Source: Beta vulgaris subsp. vulgaris
Lineage: Eukaryota > Streptophyta > Magnoliopsida > Caryophyllales > Amaranthaceae
Assembly: GCF_026745355.1 (NCBI RefSeq)
Contig: NC_079202.1
Location: 7,413,629 to 7,477,628 of the forward strand
Length of the DNA stretch: 64,000 nt
Reading direction: 5' to 3'
The translations under genes and the position numbers were made by a program. Under the pieces are notes generated by a model. The model was not told where the DNA came from. It made no database searches and saw only the letters and a list, made by a program, of their open reading frames with translations. This document shows positions 32,620 to 44,513 of the stretch, one piece after another. How positions within the stretch are numbered: position 1 is the stretch's first letter; each line of letters starts with the position of its first letter.

Positions 32620-33950
32620 ACAGTTGTCTCATCCACAAGCTCATCATTCCCAACAACAGATGTAATCAAATTGCCATCGTCTTTATCTTCATCACCCTTA
32701 TCTTCAATCCTCTCCAACACCTCAGGATTCTTATTCAAATTCTGATCCTCTACGACCTAATGAACTGCTTGATTAGTTTCAAATCCCACCTCCGCAGGCT
32801 TTGAAACTTTAGCAACCCACCTCTTAATACATTTCACCTTTTTAAGAGCAACTTTATATTTCTTTTCCTGCCTTGCTCTACTGTGTGCCCTATTCCTTTG
32901 CAATCTCCATAAATAATAGGCTTGCACTCATACTCCACCCTTAAAGAGACCTTAATCCCCTTCTCATTCACAAATTGAATTGTATCAGGTAATTCTTCCT
33001 CAATGTCAATTTCAACAAGAACTTTAGCATATTCTAGAATATCTTTTTGAGTCGTAGGCCTATCAGTTCTGAGAGGTTTCCCAATTAACCCTGAGAGTTT
33101 TCCAGAGCACTTAGACCCCATTAGTGGCAACTCACGCAATCGTATCCATGTTGGAACCTTCTTAATAGCTTCAGACAACAAATCTAATTCAAAAGACTAA
33201 GGTTTCATTATGTCAGGTTTATTGTCATATAGAATTGGACCAACCTCCATTGCCTTATGTTGACCTTTACTACTTCTAAATCGAACAATAAATACTCCAT
33301 TCCCTTACATAGCAATTCTATCAATTCCAGATTTCCCCCACATTCTCCTAACAAAGCCATATATGATCCTATAAGGAGGTTTAACCCATTAAACATAGCA
33401 AACAATACCAGATTCCTAGAATTCAATTTCATTTTTCATATCATCCTCAATTATCACTACATCAATATTTTGACCACTATTATTTACAACATTTCTATTA
33501 ATTTCACCATCAAGACACTCTTCTCTCATGGTTCAAATAAACTTTGCCTCCAATTAACAGTCTTATTATTACCCGGATTGCTCGCCAATTGATGCATTGG
33601 ATGAGGAGAAGGATTAACCACAATGCCAGCAGTTTGGGTCAGTGGAGTTCTAATGCATGCAATCCATTTTTCCATCTGACTTCTCGGCACTTCAAAATTT
33701 GCTCTATCCATATTCGACGTATTCGCGTCCACCGATGATCGATAATCATCATCCTTATCATCCTCAGAAGTCTAGTTGAGAGCAGGAAGGTCGTGCAACT
33801 CATTGACATTTTTCAGCTTCTGAGCATTGACCAATTGAGGTTCTTAACCACTTTCACCGATTGCTTAGCCTTCTTTCCACCATTCCCTTTTTTCGAGCCC
33901 TTTGCAGGGCTCTAAGAATCTGTGGGTCAAAATCCTGAAGAGATGAACAA
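32620..33950 (-). pseudogene. LINE A ORF1 (DUF4283 and zinc-knuckle type)
   Basis: The reading at 33181-32834 gives VPTWIRLRELPLMGSKCSGK then LIGKPLRTDRPTTQ, ILEYAKVLVEIDIEEELPD and a YECKPIIYGDCKGIGHT segment. These are the shared blocks of plant LINE ORF1 proteins with DUF4283 followed by a CCHC knuckle of the zf-CCHC_4 type. The knuckle shows C-x4-x-x-D-C, so the first cysteines are partly degraded. Upstream pieces (33432-33208) belong to the same domain in another frame. It would bind the LINE RNA if intact. Confidence 0.7.
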
Positions 33951-34098
33951 TTGTTGAAATTCGAAAAACCTAGAGAGAGGCATGTGTTTATCTCTCTAGT
34001 TTCTTCATTCTATTTATCCCACTTTTCGTTATTGAAAATGATTGAATTCCTCTCTTTCCACATGCTCCAGAAGAAGATGCTTTTAGGCAAGAATTTTT

Positions 34099-35775
34099 CA
34101 ATAGTGGAAAAATGCCAACTGAACAGGTAAAAATGGTTGTACCTAATCCGAAAATGGATCGGATCAGTTAGGCTAGGAGCGGTCGACAAAATTGAACTGA
34201 TCCGATGCAAAATCGAATCAGTTAGCACCTAATCGATTCGGTCATGGTTGAAAACCGGATTAGTTAGTGTAGCTTATTGATCATGTTTTCAACTATGATC
34301 GGATTAGTAAGGTGACTCATTGGTTAAAAAAAACTGCCATCATATTCAGCTTCATGATTTTGTATAATTTTCAACAAAATTATACTTCCTCCGTTCCAAA
34401 ATACTCTTGACACTTATCAAGGCACTTAGTTTAGATGATAAGTTGTTTTGTTATCAATTGTTATTATATTGAAAAGTAGATGTGATAGAAGTTAGTAATT
34501 AATAAAAGTAGTATTATTTTATTTTGAGGAGAGAGAATGTGGGCCATGGTTAGAGTTGGTAGGTAATTTGAGTGGTATTATTTTATTTGAAGGAGAGAGA
34601 GTGTGGGTCAATAGTTAAAAGGTAGAATGATTAAAATAATAGTGGGTCATATCCTAAAATATAAGTGTAAAGAGTATTCTGAGACAGATAAAAAAGGAGA
34701 GTGTAAAGAGTATTCTGGGACGGAGGGAGTACAACTCAACAATTACTGGAAATTATACAATTCAATAATTACACAAAATGATACATAAATTACACAATTT
34801 TGAACAATTTTCAACAATTACACAGCACTATACATGAATACAAAACATAAATACAGAAAAATAACATAATATGAAAAACTATAATGAAATTTATAGAAAA
34901 AACCCCATAGAAAAAACAAAAACTACATAACCAAAACAACCCTAAATTCCAAAGGTCCTGAAAAATTAAAATAAACAAAAATCAAATCGATAAAAAACCT
35001 AAATAAAATGAAAATTAAGCCATTTAGCGTTCTTCATTGTTGAAGAATTGTTCCTAGAACTAGAAATTGCTCGGAGTTAAAACCCAAAAGTTCGACTTTC
35101 CTTGGTTGTGATGTTGGCGAGAACGGCGATGACTTCATCAAATTGAAAATTGATCTAACTGAAAATTATACACTATAATTGCTGGAAATGAAGCAATGAG
35201 CACGAAATAAAGTCGAAACTAAAATTATGGAGAGATGAGTAAAATACCTGGTAAAATTCAACATTTTTCGGCCTCATTTCTAAAAGTTCATCGCGGAGCT
35301 AAAGCTAGGGTTTCTATTTATTCCCAAATTGAAGCTTGGTATTTCTTTTGATTTTTTCATCTTAACACTTCTCTTTTTGTATCTCTATAATTTATTGTCT
35401 TCCAAAAATAATTGTAGATTTCGCGTAGAATCTACTCCAGATTTATCTTTGTGTTGTAGAACTTGTAAATAAATTTGCGGTTTCGTCGTTTTGCTGGAGA
35501 AAAAGAGATGGAAAGAACGGATAAGGCTAGAAAACCCTAGTTGATCCCATTTAAGGGAAGAGGGAAGAGAGGAAAAGAGAAGTGGGGTTAAGGTTAGGGT
35601 TGGGAGGGAAATGAGAGAAGAGAGATAGGGAAGAACACATGAGGCTTGAGGGAAATGAGGGATAAATCAACGTTTATATAGTCAAGGTAGCCAACCAGAT
35701 CAGTTGACTTAACTGATCCGGTTTAAGAAAAATCGGATCCATTTAGTTATGTATTTGATGTTTTTCCCACTAGTG
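34099..35775. mobile_element. Non-autonomous CACTA element in LINE B, 1677 bp, TTT duplication
   Basis: The left end CAATAGTGGAAAAATG (one change from CACTAGTGG) and the right end TTTTTCCCACTAGTG are inverted copies. TTT flanks both sides (34096-34098, 35776-35778). Subterminal motifs such as GATCGGATCAGTTAGG and AACTGATCCG recur at both ends (34140-34320 and 35695-35755). Removing the insertion restores the continuous LINE B linker. The interior is non-coding and holds a Stowaway MITE. Confidence 0.85.
34385..34729. mobile_element. Stowaway MITE nested in the CACTA element, 345 bp
   Basis: CTTCCTCCGTTCCAAAATAC and its inverted partner (GTATTCTGGGACGGAGGGAG) with TA on both sides (34383-34384, 34730-34731). 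Third layer of nesting: LINE B, CACTA, Stowaway. Confidence 0.9.
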
Positions 35776-35923
35776 TTTAGCCTTGGAATCCTATAAAAAT
35801 TCTAGAATGGAGCGAGAGGAAGGACGTTGGTGGAACACACTATGAAGTTGTCTCCGCAAGGCACCATAGATTTAGGGAGTGGGTGCAATTGAAGAGAGGT
35901 GTTCAATAGTTTCGGGTTGCAAA

Positions 35924-36226
35924 TTATAACGAGGGCATAGGTTTGTGGGTAGGATTTTCCTTAAACATCATAGCTTTCACATCGAGACTATAGTGACAAA
36001 TTTGCCATACGAAAATTTGTAGTTTGGGTGGAATATCCAACTTCTGAATCCATCTAGAAGGCCAAGGTGGACTTTTAGGAAGGTCATGAGCTAACCAAGT
36101 AGCAGATTTTATTGAGAAGTTACCACTCTGAGTAGGATGGCCCCAAATGGGGACATCTGGGATATCATTGATAGCAAAGAGAATTCCTTTGACTTTAACA
36201 AGGAAATGATGGGGCAGAAATTGCAT
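35924..36226 (-). pseudogene. LINE B zf-RVT domain
   Basis: PIWGHPTQSGNFSIKSATWL then WIQKLDIPPKLQIFVWQICH fits the zf-RVT pattern: W-x4-G-F-vKSAy, then W-lw-l-iPpKi-iF-Wr. The frame is open for 100 residues. It follows the RT in the correct order. Confidence 0.75.
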
Positions 36227-36331
36227 TAGCTTTTGGATATGCCAAGTCTACTCTGTCGTAATGAAGTGGGCTAGTTTTAGATCAAGATCTATATTTCTTC
36301 GAACCATATTAAGCATATCACATAAATTTTC

Positions 36332-38284
36332 CTAACATAACCAGTTGTCAAGCCAAAAGATAATTAATTTCCCATTTCCTACTTTCCATCGAATGTCTTT
36401 CTTCGTTGAGCCAAAATTGTCTTCCAAAGATGAGAATCCTTGATTCTTGATTTTTAATCTATAATCAAATGACTTGTTAGAATGATATATTTTCTTAATT
36501 AGGATGGCCCAAAAACTTAGTGTTTGAGAAAGCAAATTCCAACCAAGTTTGGCTAAAAAAGCTTTATTGAGCGGCAAAGTTAGGAGAAAAAATGGTATGC
36601 CAAGTTATAAGCAGGGTGCTATCTTTATCTTTAGCTTGCCGCTAGAAAAATTAGCGATGCATTATGTCAATAGTTTTGCAGATTTAAGTGGGGATTAGAG
36701 TTGAATAACATGTGTAAGCTGGAAGAGCTTCAAGATTAGACTGAATGAGAGTATAACGACCAGCTTTGAAGCGAAAGTCAGATTCCCAATGTTGTGTCGG
36801 CTAGAGGGACTTCGCCAAAATATAGCTATAATCACGTTTTGGAGGATAATAAAAGCTCGAAAAACAAACTCCAAAATATCTACCAAGACATGATTCGGGG
36901 GTCAATTGAAGTGACTAGCTAGCAAGTGAAGATTTTCTAGCATTTGGAATTTTCTTTGAAAGCACTAGCGCTAATTTATGAAAGTTGACAAGTTGTCCAG
37001 ACATAAGGGAAAATTCATCAAGGATATTCTTGAAATTGTTCTAAAATATAGGTTTTGCTTTACAGAAAACAAGGTTATCATCTGCGAACATTAAGCAGGG
37101 AATTTGAAAACCCCGCAAATAAATCTTAAACCCCAAACCTGACTTCACAATTTGATTAATGTTTGCCATAAGAAGTCTCATGCAATGTGATCACCAACTT
37201 ATATACCATATTGAGTTTTGAAGCACACCACCCTATTGCATGTACTACTATTATTGGACGGAGTTAAGAATCTCCTGGACAATAAGGATATTATCATGAT
37301 TAGATTTGTTAGAGGTGAAAGCGTTTTGAAATGCGCTAATATTAGCTTTGAGAATTGGGCATAATCTTTGTATGCGGAGCTTGGAGACGCTTTGTAAATT
37401 GAATTCATTAAGCTTATTGGCCTAAAATGATTAGGCGTTTTTGGAGTTGAATTTTTCGGGACATGAGTGATGATTGTTTGATTTAAAGAGGGGGAGTGGA
37501 CGTCCATGGTGAAAGAAACCATGAATAGCAAGACAAATTTGAGGACCTACAATCGACCAATAAGTCTGAAAAAAATTGGCCCCAAAGCTATCATATCCTA
37601 ATGCTTTATGGAGGCATATAATAACAAAGAAGACGAATTTTGTATCATCATTAGAAAATGGTCCTAATAAAGTAGCAGCGTCAAACTCGATAACTAAAAT
37701 ATTGACAAAATCGAGGTCGAGTATCCGAGAATTACTGGTAGCTGAAGTGAATCTTTCTTTGAAAGAATTAGTAAGAAGAGAGTTGATGCCGGTTGGTGAA
37801 TCAATCCATTGAATAAGATCATTTTGTAGGGGGAATATGGTGGTGTTAACAGTTATTTTCTTTTTTTTTTTTATTTTGTTATGAAAGAATCATAAATTAC
37901 GATCTCCTTGAGTTAGCTATTGTTTGCGATTAAATTTGCCTCAATTAAACTGGCTAAAAAGAAGCAGTTTCTCTCTTTGTCATATGAGATGATTAATATT
38001 TTATACTAAGAAAGGGTTGAAAGGTTAACCCCATAAGGCCATAATCTTTGTTTTATAGTAGCAATTTTCTCACTGTTTTCAATTAGCTTATTTTTCGTGT
38101 GACCAAAATGTTGTTTAGTACAAGTCTTGAGTTGAATTTTATTAGCGAAATTTTGTGCTGGACTTAAAAAGATCTTGAACCCGAATGGCGTGAGCCCATA
38201 TTTTTCTAACAATATGATGTGATTATTGATCAACTGTCCAAGAATTTTAGAACCAAAAGCAGGGGGCTTGGTTATATAGGACAA
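36332..38284 (-). pseudogene. LINE B reverse transcriptase
   Basis: FRPISLMNSIYKA (about 37445-37405) corresponds to the RPISL-N-YK block of non-LTR reverse transcriptases. CLMFADDNLVFCKAKPI holds the F-x-DD catalytic pair. MPLNKAFLAKLGWNLLSQT then FWLDNWL corresponds to the region between RT and zf-RVT. The sequence is spread over several frames with stops, so no protein is made. It would have primed reverse transcription at the target DNA. Confidence 0.75.
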
Positions 38285-38411
38285 TGTTACAGCTACCCAG
38301 TGGGTAATTAACCCACTAAAAATAGAGCATTAAAAAACTATTAGAACTAATGAGTTGGATTCCACTATTATTTATTTCTATTAGTAGTGGGTTATTTACC
38401 CAATTGTTACA
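38284..38411. repeat. Short foldback element
   Basis: The left arm TGTTACAGCTACCCAGTGGG (then TAATTAACCCACTA) and the reverse complement of the right arm (TGTAACAATTGGGTAAATAA then CCCACTA) match after small gaps. The total is about 128 bp. It abuts the truncated 5' end of LINE B. No clear target duplication. Confidence 0.45.
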
Positions 38412-39464
38412 TAAAGTTTTTTTCCATTATTATTGGAATGTATGATAAAAATGGTAAAATAAAGATAAAATCTAATCCAATTGATGGCGTGCCCTTTATA
38501 CCCGGATCCCAGAATGAAGCATCTAACGGTCTTAATCTGTCCAACGGCCAAAAGCTATATATCCATTATCCCCAAACAATCTAATGGTCATAATTCATTT
38601 GGCGGCTGCCGTCCTCACAGAACTGTGTCCCCCCGATCTTGGATTTGCTAATAGCCGACCACTCTGAATTTGTCGGTTGTCTAAAGAAAACTACTCTTTT
38701 AATTTACATTAAAATAATCGAACAAAAAGAGGGAAATACAGAAAGTTCAAGAGAGAGAAAGGTCTTCCTGTTTACTCCAACTCTCCAAGTACGATGCATG
38801 ACATATCACATTATATTTTTAGTATCATATGATTCATACGATATTATACGATACTATCGTGTTTAAGAGGGCAACGAAATTTTCTATGGTTATCAATATT
38901 AGCTTGATTTATGCACACATAAAAGCCCCAAAATATCATATTGCTTGTATTTTAAAGTCTTTTCTTTAAAAGAATTTTCTGACAATATGAACTATAAAGT
39001 GGTCACTATTTGAACCTTTTTTTAAGGATTTGTAACCTTTCTAAATTTTATTAGTTTACCATATTGCTTTTTTAAAGTTAAAATTATTTAATTTCGGTCA
39101 TATTTTAGCACTGGTATATATAAAATATTAAACACATCATGTTGGATATTGTTTAATTCAATTCAATATGTAGATTTACACTATTAACTTATCATATTAA
39201 ATTTTATCAATGCATAATTAAACATTTTAACAATTAAAGAGACATCTTGAATACCGTGAGAAAACACAGGGGTAAACTAATAAGAAACGAACTGAGTAAA
39301 TAAGAAAAGTTTGTAAAAGTTTAACCTTGAAATTTTGATACCATATATAGACTAAATAAAGGGGAGGGGGAAAATGCTAAAATAACGTTTATGGAGTATA
39401 AATTTTGAAGGTATGAGTTATTTTATTTGATAAAGCACATATTCAGTTGATATCTATATACTTC
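38412..39464. other. Stretch without a gene
   Basis: AT-rich sequence with short frames only; no repeats or termini that I could pair. Confidence 0.4.
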
Positions 39465-39489
39465 GGGCCTGTTCTCTTCGGCATAAAAC

Positions 39490-39612
39490 AGCTGAACTGA
39501 ACTGAACTGAACTGAACTGAACTTATTGGAGCTGAACTGAACTGAACTGAACTTATTGGAGCTGAACTGAACTGAACTGAACTGAACTGAACTGAACTGA
39601 ACTGAACTGAAA
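39490..39612 (+). repeat. (CTGAA)n pentamer array, left
   Basis: Runs of CTGAACTGAACTGAAC are broken at intervals by TTATTGGAG. The array begins about 25 bp inside the left terminus of the PIF/Harbinger element. Confidence 0.9.
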
Positions 39613-40058
39613 TGAATTGAATTGAATTAAACTAAATTGAATTAAATTGAATGTAATAAATATATAAATATTAATATCATTATTTCAATTATTATTATAT
39701 TACTATTATTGTTATTATTATTCTTGTTACTATTGCTTTTAATATTATTTTTAATAATAATAATAATAATCTTATTATATAAATATTGCTAATTATTATT
39801 TTGCTAATACTTTTTTTTCTATATGATTCGGCTAATTATATTGAAATGATAATTCAAGCCTAAGAAGTATTCATTTCAATATTATTTGTCATTGTTCAAA
39901 GTACAAACTTTTTAATAGATGACAACACTAATAATATTAATAATAACAACAATATACTTGTCGTCATTGTTGAAATGACAAAAGAAGACCCGTTTTGATA
40001 AGTGAAGTACTAGGCAAAATAATAATAATATCAATCATTAACTAGTTTTCATAATCGG

Positions 40059-41434
40059 TTAATTCTTCGTCTTCTTCTTGTCCAAATATTTGTCCATCAC
40101 CTCGGGATTATTCTGCATTGAGTCCCATATTGCTTCAGTTATTTGTTGTCGCACACTATCCATAGCTATTTTTCTGTTATCATCGTACATATTATGATCA
40201 GCTCTTTGTTCCATGACTTCAATTTGGTGTGTGAAAGGAATCCCTAGATCATGTAAACGAATAAAATTGTGTAAGGTGAAAACAAGCTACAATAATTTTC
40301 AACTGATTAGCCTCGTCCATTTGCGGCATCGATTTTAGCACCTTCCACCTATTTTGAGAACCGCAAAGACCCTCTCAATTACATTTCGACAAGAAGAATG
40401 TCGGTAATTGAATTGCTCATACATTCCCTGTGGTGGAGTCCCTCTTCTGAAGTCAGGCAAATGGTACCTCAACCCAGGTACTAGATATGGACTCAAGTAC
40501 CCGAGTGTATTAGGATACGCTGAATCGACTACATAGTATTTTCCTGTACAACAATCATAATGTTAGTTTGTTAATTAAAGTGCCAGGAATTTTCTCATAT
40601 TATTCATGCCAATATAAGTTAGCTAGTACAGATGGTGGATGAGGGAATCCCATTCTGGCATCTCCTAAGCTTCGCCTCCATACAGTTGTATCATGTGCAC
40701 TCCCTTCGTAGCCCACATTGATGTGAGTAACCAACATGTTGAGTGAACACACAGCCATCACATTCCATGTTTTCTCCCCGTGACGATCTCTAAAAGCCCT
40801 GCCTACATCATCTGCAACAACTGATTGTATAAGGGTACCATCTATGGCACCAACACAATCCTAAAAACAAAAGTATATATCATCATTACATTGAGCTATA
40901 TACATGTTTATATTAAATTATGTTAATTAATAATAAATGTCATAGAATGTAGGATGAGTACCTTAAAGAAAGGCCAGTATTTGATGTTGCTTTGTATTTC
41001 AGGAGGTGTCTCATACATACTTTGATATGGTCGAATTATTTGACTCGACAATGCTTCCAATGCTTGTAATACCTTTTTGAAATACTTCGAAATAGTTGAT
41101 GTTGAGTGTTGAAATCTTTCAGCAGCATCACGAACAGAAGCAGGTTTAGCTAGCATGTACAAACCTAACCCAAGTTGCTCTTCAATGCTTATATATCTAC
41201 CAGCTACTAAGAGTTGTTGTTCTCTAAGGATATTAGCAAGACTTATAAATACTTCTCTACTTAGCCGAAGTTGTTCTTTACACAAATTACGATGGCCTGT
41301 CAACATCCTATGTATGAAATGATGCCCCGGTTCTCCCCCAAATGCAAAGGCATCCGTTCAACTTGGGTTGTCAATCTCCTCAGCTCATGCAATGCTAAAC
41401 GTGTCAAACTTTGTTGCACCAAATCTTCATCCAT
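40059..41434 (-). pseudogene. PIF/Harbinger DDE transposase (HARBI1-type nuclease)
   Basis: The ATG at 41434 opens MDEDLVQQSLTRL. After a frame change near 41320 comes the helix-turn-helix part (QLRLSREVFISLANIL, then AERFQHSTSTISKYFKKVL, 41280-41050). An intron at about 40870-40960 separates this from the DDE domain: CVGAIDGTLIQS (first D), GSAHDTTVWRRSL, then after a second intron YYVVDSAYPNTLGY (second D) and SCRNVIERVFAVLK (E). Thus all three catalytic acids are visible. Just after it, near 40350 and near 40285, two single-base frameshifts break the C-terminal part, which then continues to a stop at 40059-40061. The product would be the nuclease that cuts at the element ends. The copy looks recently inactivated. 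Confidence 0.85.
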
Positions 41435-41701
41435 TCTACATAGGCACATATATATTTAATGCAATTTCATCTAGAAAAACATATAAAATAGATAAAATAA
41501 CTATAATGTAAAATCACATAACCATTAAGTAACTAGACGTTAAGTTAACCATCTCTTAAAATAACTAAAAGTTATAATAACACTATAAGTTCCATAATAA
41601 TTAAAGCTCACAAAATAGACTTAAACATAAAAAATCACTAACTTAAAAGCAATCTAACATAAAGTCACGCAATTTTAACTAGAGAATCCTTCGCAACCAT
41701 C

Positions 41702-42697
41702 TTAGTCGTAGAACATACTATCATTATCCATAGACATATCTGGCCTATAGACATCATCTGAAAGTACACAATGCTTCCTCAAAAAATGAAGTCTGCCTTC
41801 ATCACAACGCAAAGAGATGAAAAGATCTATGGCACCCAGAGTACTGCGAAAGCTATCAAGAATATCCACAACAAAAGCAACCCCATACTTTTCAGCAATC
41901 CCCATGGACTCTAAGATATCATAAACTTCATCAAATTTATTTATGGATTTAGGAGGTGGACTCACAGACGATTTCCTCAGAATATCAAGACATGTATCAA
42001 TATCATCAGCCCTTGTACTTTTCTTGGGCATGTTACTATTCTCACTGCTTTTACGCTTTTTAATATCACTAGAGATAATGGGAGACTTGCTTTCATTATT
42101 GGGGGTTTGAATATCATAAGGTGGAGTGTCTTCAAAGGCAAAAGAACCTTCAACTTCAATACCAATTACTTCCTTTCCTTTGACTGTAGATGCTGGTGTA
42201 TAAGATCTATCACCCGTTGCATAACCACTACGCAAAATTTTATCCCATTCAGCCTCATTCTGTAATGGATTCTTAAGAAACACAGTTGCTGTAGATTTGT
42301 AGCGCTGCATTAAAATAATAGTACAAAGAAAATAAATAAGATAATGAAAACGCTAAATGTAAATATTATACAGAACAAAAATAAATAACAAATTAACAAG
42401 TACCTTAACAAAACCCTTCCATTTTTCACTTTCCGTATCAACAACAGGACAACCATCTTCGCTCCATCCGATACCAGTCCATTTCTTTAGTTCATTCCAA
42501 GCCCTGTGTTTTTCTTTCATATTGGTAAACCAATTCTTAATGGACAATGCTGTAATGCACTTTCCTGTTCGGGTGTTTAATGTAGTTGCAACACGGTCCC
42601 AATTAGTTCTCCCACCCGCAGGGGAGACAAATTCGGGGAGGATTCCCAGAAGTACGGTAACAACATCCATAGTGAAATTCGCCCTTGAATTACTCAT
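41702..42697 (-). CDS. MYB/SANT-like protein of the PIF/Harbinger element (two exons)
   Basis: Exon 1 (42697-42404) begins MSNSRANFTMDVVTVLLG and carries the Myb_DNA-bind_3-like block TNWDRVATTLNTRTGKCITA then KNWFTNMKEKHRAWNELKKW, TGIGWSEDGCPVVD and KWKGFVK. The donor AAG|GTACTT and the acceptor ATGCAG|CGC (exon 2, 42304-41702) join in phase to give about 299 residues, ending DNDSMFYD. Exon 2 contains a Ser/Lys-rich basic stretch (DIKKRKSSENSN) that could be a nuclear localisation signal, and a conserved C-terminal block (FDEVYDILESMGI). Proteins of this type bind subterminal DNA and help bring the Harbinger transposase to the nucleus and the element ends. It lies 270 bp upstream of the transposase on the same strand. 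I see no frameshift or premature stop. Confidence 0.8.
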
Positions 42698-42938
42698 TGC
42701 AAACTAGATACTTCTAGAGGAGGATAAACAATTAAAAGTTCAACTCAATTCAGTTGCAATTAGTATATTATTAATTAAGGATTATAAATCATTCAATCAA
42801 TTTTCATATCAAATATCATGCTCTCTAAACCCAAGTTCCCTGAATTTTTATTCCCCAATCGAAGCCTCATTAGCTCAACCACTCATTAATTAATTTTAAC
42901 TCTTATAAACTACAAATTTCACATTAATCCAATTGAAA

Positions 42939-43315
42939 TATGAATTTATTTTTTTACTCAAATTGTCTTCTTCTTTCCATCAAAAGAATCTCACTATATG
43001 GTAAAACAATTTTCTTTTCTTTTCTTTTACAGAAAAATTGAATTTTTTTTCGCTTTTCCTACTCAATCTACTCCTGAATTTTTGTTGTTTGAGTGTGATA
43101 TATGAATTTATTTTTTTACTCAAATTGTCTTCTTCTTTCCATCAAAAGAATCTCACTATATGGTAAAACAATTTTCTTTTCTTTTCTTTTACAGAAAAAT
43201 TGAATTTTTTTTCGTTTTTCCTACTCAATCTACTCCTGAATTTTGTTGTTTGAGTGTGATATATGAATTTATTTTTTTACTCAAATTGTCCTTCTTTCCA
43301 TCAAAAGAATTCATG
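42939..43315. repeat. 161/162-bp tandem repeat, 2.3 copies
   Basis: TGAATTTATTTTTTTACTCA begins at 42941, 43103 and 43264. The first two units are nearly identical, with single-base differences in the homopolymers. It lies upstream of the MYB-like gene in the PIF/Harbinger element. Confidence 0.9.
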
Positions 43316-43823
43316 CCAAGAAGTTTGTTCAATTAAACAAAACATAAATTTCGTGAGTTCGTTGGATGAGATTCAAAAAACAGAGTTTTAAACAACAGAA
43401 ATTGAAAAAAAAAACAGCAATTTTAGAACTTACTTGGATGAGTTTGTCGTGAACAGAAGCAGATATCGAGTTGATGATGGTGCTGTAAAAAAAAAAAGAG
43501 TTACGTTGATGATGGTGAAATAATACGAAGCATTTCGTGATTGATGATGGTGAAATAATACGAACCTGTTTATGCAGCTAGCCAAGTTCTTTAGTTGTGG
43601 GTGATGATCAATATTAATATTGGTTATATAGAGTTGATTTTATAAATTTCCCGGCAAAAAAAAACCCTACACTAGTTCATAATTTTAGGAAACAAATCTT
43701 AACAAGTGATTGTCACCTAATTTATTTTATTTACTAATTTATTAAAATAATTTATTATTATTTTAATAAGTTTTTATTTAATAACTTATAATTATTAATA
43801 AATCATTATTATGAATTAAATAA

Positions 43824-43825
43824 TA

Positions 43826-43862
<37 letters not shown>

Positions 43863-43895
43863 GTTATTATTGTTATTATTATTATTGTTATTATA
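43824..43895. repeat. (ATT)n microsatellite
   Basis: About 45 bp of uninterrupted ATT followed by ATTGTTATT variants, in the 3' part of the PIF/Harbinger element. Confidence 0.85.
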
Positions 43896-44331
43896 ACTTA
43901 CATTACTTGAGAAAAACAAAGTTGAAGGTCCTTGTAATTGCTATTACTATGCAAACGTTGCATAACTTACATTACTTAATTACAATCTTTAGAGTTATTA
44001 CCAATAGGAGATGAGGTTGAGCAGTAGATAATATATACTACAAGTAGTATGAAGGGGTCATCAGTTCAATTATTTGTTTTTCTTATGTAATTTCGTTTCT
44101 AATGTTGTTTTATAAGTTCAGTTTGACCTATAAACTTATCTGGACCAAAGTTCTATTGCTCCATTTTCTCTAACAAACTTAATTAACAAATATTGAATTA
44201 CATAATTTTATTACATATAATCAGTTTAGTTCAGTTGTTTTATGCCGTAGAGAACGGGCCCTAAGAGTAATTAGTAAAATAAATTATACCAACATAATAA
44301 TAATATTTAACAAAATGGTTATAAAAGAATG

Positions 44332-44513
44332 GAGCTGAACTGAACTGAACTGAACTTATTGGAGCTGAACTGAACTGAACTGAACTGAACTGAACTTATT
44401 GGAGCTGAACTGAACTGAACTGAACTTATTGGAGCTGAACTGAACTGAACTGAACTGAACTGAACTGAACTTATTGGAGCTGAACTGAATTGAACTGAAC
44501 TGAACTGAACTGA
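44332..44513 (+). repeat. (CTGAA)n pentamer array, right
   Basis: The same CTGAAC units and TTATTGGAG spacers as the left array, in the same orientation on the plus strand and not inverted. It lies between the inner right terminus (44261) and the outer one (44537). Confidence 0.9.

Larger units (their letters stand above)
28995..33990 (-). mobile_element. L1-type LINE copy A, decayed, minus strand
   Basis: Reading right to left, the order is a pyrimidine-rich 5' region near 33990, an ORF1 with DUF4283 and CCHC features (33800-32834), an ORF2 endonuclease (32561-31694) with linker (to about 31557), then a probable solo LTR insertion. ORF2 resumes with the reverse-transcriptase end (30750-30240), zf-RVT (30217-29670) and an RNase H-like domain (29485-28995). 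The order is exactly that of plant L1-type LINEs. The reverse-transcriptase catalytic core is missing between about 31557 and 30750. The 3' end may have been split by CACTA element 3. Confidence 0.8.
33990..38290 (-). mobile_element. L1-type LINE copy B, 5' truncated, minus strand
   Basis: From right to left there is an endonuclease-RT linker (38284-38006), RT fingers (37531-37199), the RT palm with LMFADDNLVFCK (about 37100-37065), RT thumb and C-terminal segment (36890-36332), zf-RVT (36226-35924), and then the linker ending FFWSMWKERNSIIFNN (34075-34020). The linker is reached only after skipping a 1677-bp CACTA insertion (34099-35775). The endonuclease and ORF1 are absent at the right end, the usual 5' truncation of LINEs. 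Many frame breaks. It stops where LINE A begins. Confidence 0.75.

Noticed and set aside
33257..33738. Plus-strand frames around 33257-33738 as host genes
   Set aside because: The minus strand carries LINE ORF1 blocks in the same place; the plus frames are shadows.
37576..37812. Plus-strand frame as a gene
   Set aside because: It lies opposite LINE B sequence between linker and RT and has no domain of its own.
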